The notes under the pieces were generated by a model. The model worked only from the letters and a program-made list of their open reading frames with translations, did no database searches and had not been told where the DNA came from. Of a stretch of DNA of 64,000 bases, positions 48,293 to 56,711 are shown in pieces. This stretch comes from Granulicella pectinivorans (GTDB taxonomy: Bacteria > Acidobacteriota > Terriglobia > Terriglobales > Acidobacteriaceae), in contig NZ_FOZL01000002.1 in assembly GCF_900114625.1 (NCBI RefSeq), positions 434,001 to 498,000 on the forward strand, read 5' to 3'. The position numbers were made by a program, and so were the translations under genes. Position 1 is the first letter of the stretch; each line of letters begins with the position of its first letter.

Positions 48293-49453
48293 ATGACCCG
48301 GACATCGGTATTTGCGGCAGCCCTGCTCGCCCTTCCCACCCTCATCTGCGCCGCCCAGAATCAGGACAAACTCGTGCATCTCAACCAGATCCAGGTCATC
48401 GGCACGCACAACAGCTACAACACCGGCTTCGCCCCCAGCGAAGAGATCTACTTCAAAGCCACGTATCCAAAGGGCTTCTCCGGTATCGACTACCATCACC
48501 AATCGCTGCCCGACCAGCTCTCCGCGGGCGTCCGCCAACTCGAACTCGACATTGTGCAGGACCCCAAGGGAGGCCGCTTCTCTCATCCCGCCATCGTCGA
48601 ACTGACGAAGGAAAAGGGGCTCCCCGCCGATCCCGACTTCGATCCAAACCACGAGTTCGACAAGCCCGGATTCAAGGTCATCCACCTCGGCGACCTCAAT
48701 CAGCGCAGTAGCTGCGCGCGTTTCGTCACCTGCCTCACCGAGATCCGCACCTGGTCGAAAGCCCATCCGAAGCACGTGCCGCTCTTCATCCTCGTCGAAG
48801 ACAAGCAGGGCAAGATCAGCCAGATGCCCACCGCCGTCACCGCCGAACCGTGGACCGCCGAGACCTGGAACGCACTCGACGCCGAGATCCTCTCCGTCTT
48901 CCACAAGAACGAGATCATCACCCCAGACAGCGTGCGCGGCAAGTACCCCACGCTCGAGGCCGCCGTGCTCGCGGGCAAGTGGCCCACCCTCGCCAGATCG
49001 CGCGGTAAGATCGTCTTCCTGCTCTACAACAAGAAGTCTGCTTCCCCCTATCTCGCAGGCCATGAAGGCCTGCATGGACGCCTCCTCTTCACCAACGCAG
49101 AGCCCGGCCAGCCCGAAGCCGCCTTCGTCGAGCGCGACAACGGTAAGCCCGAGGTCATCGACGATCTCGTCAGGAAGGGCTATCTCGTCCGCACCCGATC
49201 CGACTTCAACACCGTAGCCGGACGCACCAACGACACCACGCGCCGCGACGCTCTTCTCCAGAGCGGCGCACAGATGATCTCCACCGACTTCCCCGTCTCC
49301 GAGCCCGCGCCCTGGACCGGATACACCGTCGGCCTGCCCGGCGGCGTGCCAGCCCGCTGCAATCCCGTCAACGCCCCAGCCGGATGTGTCGACACAAAGC
49401 TCGAGCCGGGCGTCACCGGCAAGCTTCCCTCCCCCACGCATCACCCCGAATAA
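48293..49453 (+). CDS. Secreted Ca2+-dependent PI-PLC-like phosphodiesterase
   Basis: 386 residues. A signal peptide ends near LICAAQ (about residue 22). The TIM-barrel PI-PLC catalytic region shows VIGTHNSYN with the first catalytic His, then LSAGVRQLELDIVQDPKG with metal-binding acidic residues, and FKVIHLGDLNQRSSC with the second His. A Cys-rich C-terminus (ARCNPVNAPAGCVDTK) may form a disulfide. This family (PI-PLC C1-like) cleaves phosphoinositides or similar phosphodiesters outside the cytoplasm, and the true substrate in Acidobacteriota is unknown. It precedes a ThuA protein in the same direction. Confidence 0.88.
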   Translation: MTRTSVFAAALLALPTLICAAQNQDKLVHLNQIQVIGTHNSYNTGFAPSEEIYFKATYPKGFSGIDYHHQSLPDQLSAGVRQLELDIVQDPKGGRFSHPAIVELTKEKGLPADPDFDPNHEFDKPGFKVIHLGDLNQRSSCARFVTCLTEIRTWSKAHPKHVPLFILVEDKQGKISQMPTAVTAEPWTAETWNALDAEILSVFHKNEIITPDSVRGKYPTLEAAVLAGKWPTLARSRGKIVFLLYNKKSASPYLAGHEGLHGRLLFTNAEPGQPEAAFVERDNGKPEVIDDLVRKGYLVRTRSDFNTVAGRTNDTTRRDALLQSGAQMISTDFPVSEPAPWTGYTVGLPGGVPARCNPVNAPAGCVDTKLEPGVTGKLPSPTHHPE

Positions 49454-49545
49454 TCGGCATCCCCATTGCGCTTCGCAGGCAATGGGGCTACTTTATAAGG
49501 AAACATTACTATCCCCAAAGGTAACCGGTGCGGCGAGGTTCTGGC

Positions 49546-50322
49546 ATGGCGTCACGGCGTTCTCTTCTCACGTTCTTCCTGGCGGCCCTGCTCCTCACCG
49601 CGCCCACAACGCTCCATGCGCAGGCTCCCCCCAGGAGCTTCCGCGTCCTCGCCATCGCGGAAAAGGGAGGCATCCACCGCCCCTTCGTCGACGCCGCCAT
49701 CGTGTGGCTCGCCAAAGAGGCCGTCCTCGATCACTTCACCATCGACTACATCGAAGACACCACCCCCATCGACGACGAGTACCTCTCCCACTACAAGCTC
49801 TTCCTCCAGCTCAACTACCCGCCCTACATGTGGACACCCACCGCCGCAGCCGCCTTCCATCGGTACATCGAGGAGGGCCGCGGAGGCTGGATCGGCTTCC
49901 ACCACGCCACCCTCCTCGGCACGTTCGACGGCTACGAAATGGACCCGTGGTTCTATCGTTTCATGGGTAGCATCCGGTTCAAGAGCTACATCCCCACCTT
50001 CGCCACCGCCACCGTCACCGTGGAAGATCCAACGCACCCCGTCATGAAAGGCGTCCCAACCACCTTCCTGATCGACCGCGAAGAGTGGTACACCTACGAC
50101 ACCACGCCCCGCCCCAACGTCCGCGTCCTGGCCACCGTCGACGAAAAAACCTATACCCCGGACACCCCCATCAAGATGGGCGGCGACCACCCCGTCGTCT
50201 GGACCAACGAGCACGTCAAAGCCCGCAATCTCTACATCTTCATGGGCCACAGGTCCGACCACTTCAGCAATCCAGCCTTCACCACTATCTTCCACAACGC
50301 CATCCTCTGGGCCTCGCAGTAG
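49546..50322 (+). CDS. Secreted ThuA-domain protein
   Basis: 258 residues. A signal peptide (SLLTFFLAALLLTAPTTLHAQ) is followed by a ThuA domain: FRVLAIAEKGGIHRPFVDAAI, YKLFLQLNYPPY, GRGGWIGFHHATLLG, VRVLATVDEKTY and HPVVWTNEHVKARNLYIFMGHRSDHF. The ATG at 49546 follows GAGG at good spacing; a GTG six codons upstream is the alternative. Its stop is only 2 bases from the convergent ROK regulator stop. Function in sugar or glycoside use is suspected from family context but unproven. Confidence 0.88.
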   Translation: MASRRSLLTFFLAALLLTAPTTLHAQAPPRSFRVLAIAEKGGIHRPFVDAAIVWLAKEAVLDHFTIDYIEDTTPIDDEYLSHYKLFLQLNYPPYMWTPTAAAAFHRYIEEGRGGWIGFHHATLLGTFDGYEMDPWFYRFMGSIRFKSYIPTFATATVTVEDPTHPVMKGVPTTFLIDREEWYTYDTTPRPNVRVLATVDEKTYTPDTPIKMGGDHPVVWTNEHVKARNLYIFMGHRSDHFSNPAFTTIFHNAILWASQ

Positions 50323-50324
50323 CT

Positions 50325-51536
50325 CTAACTATTTCCCGGAGCCCGCAAGAGCACGGACGGCAACACATCGAGCGCCGCGGAGATTCCGCCCCATCGCACC
50401 GCGGTCTCACCCAGTGTTCCGATGCCAAGTTCGGGCACCGCAAACTCGCTTCCTTCCATCTGTGTCTTCACTGCGCTCAACAGCGCAGGATGGCACCCAA
50501 CCGTCCCGCTCAGCAGAACCTGGCGCGGATTCAGGATCAGCGAAAGATTCAGAATCACATCTGCCAGCATTCCCGCTCGATCCTGCACGATCTTCATCGC
50601 GCGCGGCTCGCCTTCAAGCGCCATATCCAACACATCGGCCGCCGTAAGCGTCTTCTTCGACTTCGCCGTTGAGGGCTTCCCACCTTCCTCCTGCCAGCTC
50701 TTTACGATGCCTGCGCTGCAAAGCATCTCTTCCAGTTCTCCGAACTCGTACAGCGTCGTGCGGCGGCGCGAGAGATGGGGCAGACGCAGGTATCCAATCT
50801 CACCGGCAGACCACTGCGATCCATAGTGGATGCGGCCGTTGATGACGATGCCCGCTCCCACACCCTTCTCCACGCTGATCAAGACGAAGTCCTCGGTATC
50901 CTTCGCGCCTCCGCAGAAACGCTCTCCGAGCGCCGCGAGGTTCGTGTCGTTCTGCACCGCCACCGTGCATCCGAAGACCTTCCCCAGCATCGCTCCGAGC
51001 GGCACCGATCGCCAGCCGTCAAAGGGACTGATTGAGAGCACCACGCCTTCGGCGACGTTTGTGATCGCAGGCACCCCCGCCACCACCACAAGCAGATGCT
51101 TGCGCGTCTTCTTTCGCCGCTTGAGAAGCTGGCGCGTGATCTCACCAATCAGCTCGCAGATCGCATCGGGAGTCGTTTCCACACCGCGCAGCGATACCTC
51201 CTGCATCTCGAGCAGCTTGCCGTTCAGATCCGTCAGCAGGAAACGCAGACTGCCGACGGCAATATCGACCGCCAGCAGGCAGCCGCGCTCGGCTTTGAAC
51301 CGCATCATGTCCGGTGGTCTTCCGCCGCGCGATTCACCTTCGCCCAACGGCGCGATCAGGTCTTCCGCGATCAAATCCTTCACCACATTCGTTACCGTCG
51401 GTGCGCTGAGCCCCGAAGCCCGCACCAGGTCCGCTCGTGAACAGGATTCGGCCTCACGCAGCAACTTCAGAATGTTGAGCGCATTCGCATGTCGCAGAAC
51501 CGACGGACGCCCAACCGGAATGACTTCGTTTCTCAT
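50325..51536 (-). CDS. ROK-family transcriptional repressor (NagC/NagR-like)
   Basis: 403 residues. An N-terminal winged helix (ALNILKLLREAESCSRADLVRASGLSAPTVTNVVKDLI, about 18-55) is joined to a ROK sugar-kinase fold (CLLAVDIAVGSLRFLLTDL, VQNDTNLAALGERF). Two features depart from canonical ROK proteins: the zinc-ligand His of GEIGH is Tyr (SAGEIGYLRLP), and the CxCGxxGCxE motif is absent, leaving only LEEMLCSAG. It is probably a sugar-phosphate-responsive repressor of the neighbouring amino-sugar genes. Candidate operators are at 51621-51642 and 55346-55367. Confidence 0.88.
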   Translation of the reverse strand: MRNEVIPVGRPSVLRHANALNILKLLREAESCSRADLVRASGLSAPTVTNVVKDLIAEDLIAPLGEGESRGGRPPDMMRFKAERGCLLAVDIAVGSLRFLLTDLNGKLLEMQEVSLRGVETTPDAICELIGEITRQLLKRRKKTRKHLLVVVAGVPAITNVAEGVVLSISPFDGWRSVPLGAMLGKVFGCTVAVQNDTNLAALGERFCGGAKDTEDFVLISVEKGVGAGIVINGRIHYGSQWSAGEIGYLRLPHLSRRRTTLYEFGELEEMLCSAGIVKSWQEEGGKPSTAKSKKTLTAADVLDMALEGEPRAMKIVQDRAGMLADVILNLSLILNPRQVLLSGTVGCHPALLSAVKTQMEGSEFAVPELGIGTLGETAVRWGGISAALDVLPSVLLRAPGNS

Positions 51537-51620
51537 CTCGATCCAGCATAATTTGAATTTCCTCCGCGCGGAATACAGGTCGCGCGAAAGATTTGAGACC
51601 TAACGCTTCCCCTGGGCAGA

Positions 51621-51642
51621 TACTAAGGAAACTTTAGGAAGT
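51621..51642. promoter_or_regulatory. Candidate ROK operator, site 1
   Basis: Reads TACTAAGGAAAC then TTTAGGAAGT. It matches the reverse complement of 55346-55367 at 17 of 22 positions, with AAACnTTAGGAAGT shared. It lies 85 bases upstream of the ROK repressor start in a 269-base gap. Confidence 0.55.
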
Positions 51643-51762
51643 ATTCTTCGTGCTTCCGATGCAGGTCCACGCATTTTGCCGTCCACGGAACGATTCGTAA
51701 AGCCACAGTTCACCTCATGCGGTATCGGAGCGCACTTCGATTCACCTGCACCATGACACGAC

Positions 51763-51798
51763 AACCCTTGGCGGGCGCTGTAGCGTCCGCCAAGGGTT
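51763..51798 (-). terminator. Hairpin terminator after the SIS-domain gene
   Basis: AACCCTTGGCGGGCGCT (51763-51779) pairs with 51782-51798 with one G-T wobble. It lies seven bases beyond the SIS-gene stop and is read on the minus strand. Confidence 0.7.
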
Positions 51799-51805
51799 GA
51801 GTGCG

Positions 51806-52897
51806 CTACTGCTGCATGACCCCATAGGCAAAACGCGGGGGCAACCGGCAGCCATTGCGCTCAATCATGGCAAGCGTAAGCGCCTGCGGCACGAGCAGAG
51901 AGGTAATTCCCTCCCATGGCTCAGGCACTGCCTGCAGCCTGATGGGTAGAAGCGCTTTCGTCGCGGCATGGTCTTCGTTCGAGACGAGTACAACCTTGCC
52001 TCCACGGCGATTGCACTCCTGTGCAAGCTTCACACCAAGCTCCGCAACGCGCCCCATCGCGAAGATGATGGCGACATGCGTTCCATCGACATCGAGATTG
52101 GGTCCATGTTTGAATCCTGCTCCGGTATGCGCCGCGGCGCGAAAGCCGCTCATCTCTCGAAGAGTCAACGCACCCATGATCGCTCCGCCATACGCCGCAC
52201 CACGTCCGATGACCTCCGTATTTGCGGCCCCGCGGCAAAACGCCTCAAGCTCGCCACGCATTGCGAAGACACGCTCAAGGTCAGACTCGAAACGATCTGC
52301 CGTGCGTTTCGCGTCCTCCTCCCACCGATGGCCAACCATCTCGGAGGCCAGGATGATGGCGGCTGCCGTGGAATTCGTATACGTCTTCGTCGCATTGCCG
52401 TACTCAGGCCCGGCGAGGATGGGGAGCTTGTGCTCCGCGAGCTTCCAGCATGTGCTCACGGCGTTGTTACAAATCAGTCCCATGGGGTTGCCCGTGCCCT
52501 GTTTGAAAAGCTCCACCAGTTCAGCGCTCTCGCCCGAGGTCGTCAATAGAAGAGAGAGAGCCGCGTCTTCCCAGACCTTGTTGCCGTAATGCAGCCACTC
52601 CCCCGCATCCACCGCAAACGACGGCCTCCCGTGCGCCTGCAGCAGAGCCGCACCGCTGATGGCGGAGCAGTACGATCCGCCCATGCCGACGAACATCACG
52701 GGACCATCGTTCGAGGCGAGCCGACTGAGTGTAGCGATTTCGCGATGCACGCCCTCATCGGTCGCATAAGCGTCAATCAGAGCAAGAAGGCGACCGGGCT
52801 GCTCTCGGCATTCCATCTCGAGGATTTGTGTTCCATTCGAAGCAAGTACGTCGGAGGAGGGCTTCACTCCGTTGATCCAGCGTGGTTCTTCCATCAT
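51806..52897 (-). CDS. SIS-domain sugar isomerase, NagB-II/AgaS-like glucosamine-6-phosphate deaminase
   Basis: 363 residues with two SIS domains. The first shows FVGMGGSYCSAISGA and LLTTSGESAELVELFKQG; the second shows VIGRGAAYGGAIMGALTLREMSG...GAGFKHGPNLDVDG, the last Lys/His motif being typical of GlmS-isomerase-like enzymes. There is no glutaminase domain, so it fits the deaminase (NagB-II) rather than GlmS. It would make fructose-6-phosphate and ammonia from glucosamine-6-phosphate. Two adjacent ATGs exist at the start (52897, 52894). The ROK kinase gene ends 13 bases upstream. Confidence 0.82.
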   Translation of the reverse strand: MMEEPRWINGVKPSSDVLASNGTQILEMECREQPGRLLALIDAYATDEGVHREIATLSRLASNDGPVMFVGMGGSYCSAISGAALLQAHGRPSFAVDAGEWLHYGNKVWEDAALSLLLTTSGESAELVELFKQGTGNPMGLICNNAVSTCWKLAEHKLPILAGPEYGNATKTYTNSTAAAIILASEMVGHRWEEDAKRTADRFESDLERVFAMRGELEAFCRGAANTEVIGRGAAYGGAIMGALTLREMSGFRAAAHTGAGFKHGPNLDVDGTHVAIIFAMGRVAELGVKLAQECNRRGGKVVLVSNEDHAATKALLPIRLQAVPEPWEGITSLLVPQALTLAMIERNGCRLPPRFAYGVMQQ

Positions 52898-52910
52898 TCC
52901 TAACCTTCCT

Positions 52911-53888
52911 TCAGATCGTTCTGACTGCCGTCTCGATCGCGAGCCGCACTGCTCCGATCACCTGTGCATCCGTTCCGAGAGCGCTCAAAGCGACCTTGGG
53001 ACGCACATGCGCTACGTGCTTCGCCAGCACGGCCTCGGTCGCTGCAAGCAACACGGGATTCATCCCCACTCCACCACCCAACACGAAGAGCTCGCAGTTG
53101 AGGATCAATGCCATGTCGTAGATCGCGTATGCGAGCGTGCGTGCAGCCTGATCGAGAATCGTCTTCGCGAGTGCATCCCCTGCGACGGCGTGGTCGAAGA
53201 CCTGCGTCGCCGTAAGCGTCAGGGGCAATGCTGTCTTCTCTGCCGACCATGCTGCCTGCCAGCTTGCCTTGATGCCCTCACCGCCGACGAGCGATTCGAG
53301 TGCGCCAGGCTTACCGTGTCCCACGGGCTCCTCCGAGGTTCCCGGCACCAGCATGTATCCGATCTCACCCGCAGACCAGCCCATGCCATGAAAGACCTTA
53401 CCACGCAGCACGATCCCCGCACCGACTCCGCTGCCGATCGCAAGGAAGACGAAGTCGGGATGTCCCTTCGCCGAACCGTCAATGCTCTCCCCCAACGCTG
53501 CGATATTCACGTCGTTGTCGACCGCGGCGGGTACGCCAAGAGCCTCTTCGAGCAGTGCTCGCAGAGGGACATCGCGCCACCCCATCAGATAGGACGTCAC
53601 GATGACGATGCCGTTGTGAACGTCCGTAACGCCCGGAGCGCCCGCTGCGATCGCCACCAACTCGCTACGCGCTACCGCGCCCCGCGCGAGCAACTCCTCG
53701 ACACCGCCGACGATCAACGTAACGATTGCCGCAGGTTCTCGTATGCCAGCCGTCCCAGTAGACCATTGGCCCACGATGCGGCCCTCTCGGTCCGCGAGAG
53801 CGAGACGCAGGTTCGTTCCGCCAAGATCGACACCGACCACATAGCCACTTTGCGCGACTGCATACGAAGGAGAGAGTTGCTGCTGCAT
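52911..53888 (-). CDS. ROK-family sugar kinase (N-acetylglucosamine/glucokinase-like)
   Basis: 325 residues. The phosphate-binding DLGGTNLRLALAD, the catalytic-Asp region VDNDVNIAALGE and IGSGVGAGIV are intact, so it should be an active kinase. The zinc site is lost: SAGEIGY has Tyr for His, and the CGCGxxGCxE block reads PVGHGKPGALES without any Cys. The ATG at 53888 gives the best N-terminus; a TTG at 53924 overlapping the transporter stop is unlikely. In this cluster it may phosphorylate GlcNAc or a related sugar. Confidence 0.85.
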   Translation of the reverse strand: MQQQLSPSYAVAQSGYVVGVDLGGTNLRLALADREGRIVGQWSTGTAGIREPAAIVTLIVGGVEELLARGAVARSELVAIAAGAPGVTDVHNGIVIVTSYLMGWRDVPLRALLEEALGVPAAVDNDVNIAALGESIDGSAKGHPDFVFLAIGSGVGAGIVLRGKVFHGMGWSAGEIGYMLVPGTSEEPVGHGKPGALESLVGGEGIKASWQAAWSAEKTALPLTLTATQVFDHAVAGDALAKTILDQAARTLAYAIYDMALILNCELFVLGGGVGMNPVLLAATEAVLAKHVAHVRPKVALSALGTDAQVIGAVRLAIETAVRTI

Positions 53889-53920
53889 CAAGTCGTTACC
53901 TTTGCAAAAAATCAATGCGT

Positions 53921-55303
53921 TCAATCCGTAACAAGACCGCGCTCCGTGCTGATGCTTTCCAACTCACGTCCTTTGGTCTCCGGAACTACAAAGACTACGA
54001 AGAAGAGCGTCAGCACACAGAACACGCCGTAAATACCAAACGTCACGGCGTTACCCGCGAAGTGGATGAGCGATAAGAAGGTCATGGAGACCAGGAAGTT
54101 CGACGATCCCGAACCCAGCGTAGCCGCAGCCACACCCCGTCCGCGAAGCCGTAACGGGAATACCTCAGCAACCAGGATCCATGCGATGGGTCCCATGCTG
54201 AAGGCGAAGAAGGTGATGTAAACCATCAGGCATGCTGTGGCGATCAAGCCCAGCGCTGCCGGTTGACGATGAAACGCATAGGAAAGAACCCCCAACGATG
54301 CCGTCATACCACCTACGCCAACATAGAGCAGAGGCTTCCGTCCAACACGGTCCACGAGTACGAGCGCGATCAGGGTGCCGACGACATTCATGATCGCAAC
54401 CAGCAGAGTGGCGAAGATCGCATGCTTGTTCGCCGTGAAGCCCGCAAGCGCGAAGATCTTCGGCCCGTAATAGATGATGGTGTTGATCCCCGTGACCTGC
54501 TGCAACACGGTAAAGCCAACAGCGATGAAGAGCGCCTTGCGCACCGCGGGACTCCACAAGGCACTCCATCGCCGCTCCATCTTCACCAGCATACTGACGC
54601 GGATGTCTTCGAGCAGCGCAGACGCTCCCGCTTCGTTTGTATAGGTCAGCAGCACGCGCCTTGCGTCGTCCAGCCGCCCCTGCGCGTAGAGCCAGCGCGG
54701 ACTCTCAGGAACGCTGAACACCATCGCCACGAAGAAGACAGCGGGGACAAGACCAAGCGCGAACATGGCTCTCCACCCCTGTTGCCCCGCAAGCCAATAG
54801 CCCGTAAGGTCCGCAAGCGCGATACCGATGGTCAGGCACAACTGATAGAGTCCAATCATCATGCCGCGCGAGTGTGGCGGCGAGAGCTCCGACACGTATA
54901 CCGGCGCCGTCACCGAGGTAAAACCAATCGCCAGGCCGAGGATCGCCCGCGCCAGAATCAGCACCGAGACTGCGGGGGCCAGAGGAGCCATGATCGACCC
55001 AATGATGAAGATGATGCCGCCCCACACCAGCGTCGCGCGCCGGCCAATGCGGTCTGCGATGGCCCCACCCAGAATTGCTCCGGCCATCGCTCCCACCAGC
55101 ACGACGGATACCGTGGCCTCTTCCATGCCGGTGCTGAGCGCGAAGGTGTTTCGCACAAAGATCATCGCAGCGGCGATAATGCCCATGTCGTAGCCATAGA
55201 GAATGCCGCCGAGACCAGCGATCAACGAGACCTTCCAAAGAAAGCCAGGGTCCACAGAGAGCCTGGAGGCAGGCAGCTTTACGACGTCGATCGAATTCGC
55301 CAA
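53921..55303 (-). CDS. MFS sugar porter
   Basis: 460 residues with twelve predicted membrane helices. Sugar-porter motifs are LYGYDMGIIAAAM, ADRIGRRATLVWGG, PESPRWLYAQGRLDDAR (the PESPR signature), VDRVGRKPLL and VPETKGRELE. It is a proton-linked uptake transporter, probably for GlcNAc or a chitin/mucin-type sugar given its operon. The start codon is TTG at 55303 with GAGGTGA upstream; no in-frame ATG occurs until residue 40. A candidate operator is 43 bases upstream. Confidence 0.92.
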   Translation of the reverse strand: MANSIDVVKLPASRLSVDPGFLWKVSLIAGLGGILYGYDMGIIAAAMIFVRNTFALSTGMEEATVSVVLVGAMAGAILGGAIADRIGRRATLVWGGIIFIIGSIMAPLAPAVSVLILARAILGLAIGFTSVTAPVYVSELSPPHSRGMMIGLYQLCLTIGIALADLTGYWLAGQQGWRAMFALGLVPAVFFVAMVFSVPESPRWLYAQGRLDDARRVLLTYTNEAGASALLEDIRVSMLVKMERRWSALWSPAVRKALFIAVGFTVLQQVTGINTIIYYGPKIFALAGFTANKHAIFATLLVAIMNVVGTLIALVLVDRVGRKPLLYVGVGGMTASLGVLSYAFHRQPAALGLIATACLMVYITFFAFSMGPIAWILVAEVFPLRLRGRGVAAATLGSGSSNFLVSMTFLSLIHFAGNAVTFGIYGVFCVLTLFFVVFVVPETKGRELESISTERGLVTD

Positions 55304-55345
55304 GCCTTCACCTCGTGGATCGGTCCAAAACGCTCTGGTTCAAAC

Positions 55346-55367
55346 ACTTCCTAACGTTTGTTAAGAA
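55346..55367. promoter_or_regulatory. Candidate ROK operator, site 2
   Basis: Reads ACTTCCTAACGTTTGTTAAG then AA. Its core is a near-perfect dyad, TTCCTAAC-GTTT-GTTAAGAA (7 of 8 arm positions), the size of NagC/Mlc-type sites. It lies between the divergent transporter and NagX-like genes and matches site 1 at 17 of 22 positions. Confidence 0.65.
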
Positions 55368-55483
55368 TCTACCAGCCGCTCCGTTTATGCAAGCGATTCT
55401 CTCCGAGCGCATGGAGTTTGCATTTTGCCTCGTCCCGTTTACACTTCATCCAATTCCCGCGCGAAGATCTGGAGCCGCTCACG

Positions 55484-56692
55484 ATGAGCACTACCCTACC
55501 CCGGCCAACCACCCGCATCGCATCCATCGATATCTTTCGCGGACTCACGATGATGGTAATGATCTTCGTCAACGAGTTGGCCGAGGTCAAAGGACTCCCT
55601 GCCTGGACGTATCACATGCCCGGCAAGGTCAACGCCATGACCTACGTTGACATGGTCTTCCCCATCTTCCTCTTCATTATGGGTCTGTCGCTTCCTCTTG
55701 CCGTCCAGCAACGCCTGAAGAAGAACGCCTCCGCCCCCGCACTCTGGCTGCATATCGTGCTGCGCTCCGCGGCTCTCATCCTGATCGGCCTCGTGCTTGC
55801 CAACGCAGACAAGGCAGCACCGAGTCTGATGCCAATCCGTCCGAGCGCGTGGGCGCTCCTTGCGCTCTTCGGAGCGGTGCTGTTCTGGGCAGTCTATCCC
55901 CGGACTCCACGGCATCCCGTGCTGGTCCATACGCTTCGCTATCTGGGCTTGGCCGCACTCCTCACGATGTATGCGATCTTCCGGCGCATCGGCAGGGATG
56001 GGCAGGTCCAGTGGATCGATCCTTCTTACCCTGAGATCCTCGGCCTCATCGGCTTCACGTACCTTGCCGTCTGCCTCCTCTATGTTCCGACGCGCCGCAT
56101 CCTCTGGGCCCCCTTCGCATGGTTCGTGGCATTGCTCGTTCTGAACTGCATCTCCATCGCGCACTGGTATGGCTTCACCAATCATCTCCCGCTTTACATC
56201 AATCCCTTCGGCAACGGAGCCATGCCCTGCATTGCCATGGCAGGCGTCGCCACCTCGAATCTATTTCTTGAGCCGCACCACTGGTCGGCCCTCGGTGCCA
56301 AAGTTACAGCCGCACTCTCCTTCGCCGCCCTCGTCTTAACCGCAGGCTACCTCCTCATTCCGCTCGGGATCTCGAAGATCCGCGCCACCCCTACGTGGAG
56401 CCTCTACTGCGTCGGCGCAGGCATCTTCCTCTTCACCTTGCTCTACTGGATCTGCGACGTTAAGGGCAAAACCGGATGGGCGTTCTTCGTCAAGTCCGCC
56501 GGCTCCAACACGCTCCTCACCTACCTGCTGCCGGACTTCTTCGAGTTCTTCACCGGGTTCTTCGGCATCGCCTATTTGAGCGTGCATTGGAACGTGGGCA
56601 TGCCGGGCGTATGGAAGTCGGTCGTCTTCACGCTTGTGATGCTTGCGCTTTCGTCACTGCTGACCCGCATGAAACTCCGCTTGCATCTCTAG
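55484..56692 (+). CDS. HGSNAT/DUF5009 family multispanning protein (NagX-like)
   Basis: 402 residues with ten or more membrane helices. The N-terminus RIASIDIFRGLTMMVMIFVNELAEVKG and the block VDMVFPIFLFIMGLSLPLA are hallmarks of the heparan-alpha-glucosaminide N-acetyltransferase family; in several bacterial GlcNAc regulons a member is called NagX. It could acetylate glucosamine residues across the membrane or act in transport. GGAG precedes the ATG at 55484. It is divergent from the MFS gene and followed 20 bases later by a large glycosidase-like gene. Confidence 0.85.
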   Translation: MSTTLPRPTTRIASIDIFRGLTMMVMIFVNELAEVKGLPAWTYHMPGKVNAMTYVDMVFPIFLFIMGLSLPLAVQQRLKKNASAPALWLHIVLRSAALILIGLVLANADKAAPSLMPIRPSAWALLALFGAVLFWAVYPRTPRHPVLVHTLRYLGLAALLTMYAIFRRIGRDGQVQWIDPSYPEILGLIGFTYLAVCLLYVPTRRILWAPFAWFVALLVLNCISIAHWYGFTNHLPLYINPFGNGAMPCIAMAGVATSNLFLEPHHWSALGAKVTAALSFAALVLTAGYLLIPLGISKIRATPTWSLYCVGAGIFLFTLLYWICDVKGKTGWAFFVKSAGSNTLLTYLLPDFFEFFTGFFGIAYLSVHWNVGMPGVWKSVVFTLVMLALSSLLTRMKLRLHL

Positions 56693-56711
56693 GCAACACA
56701 CGAAGAACGCG

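Noticed and set aside
50325..53888. Reading the two ROK proteins as duplicate repressors
   Set aside because: Only 50325-51536 has a DNA-binding winged helix; 52911-53888 starts directly with the kinase phosphate loop.
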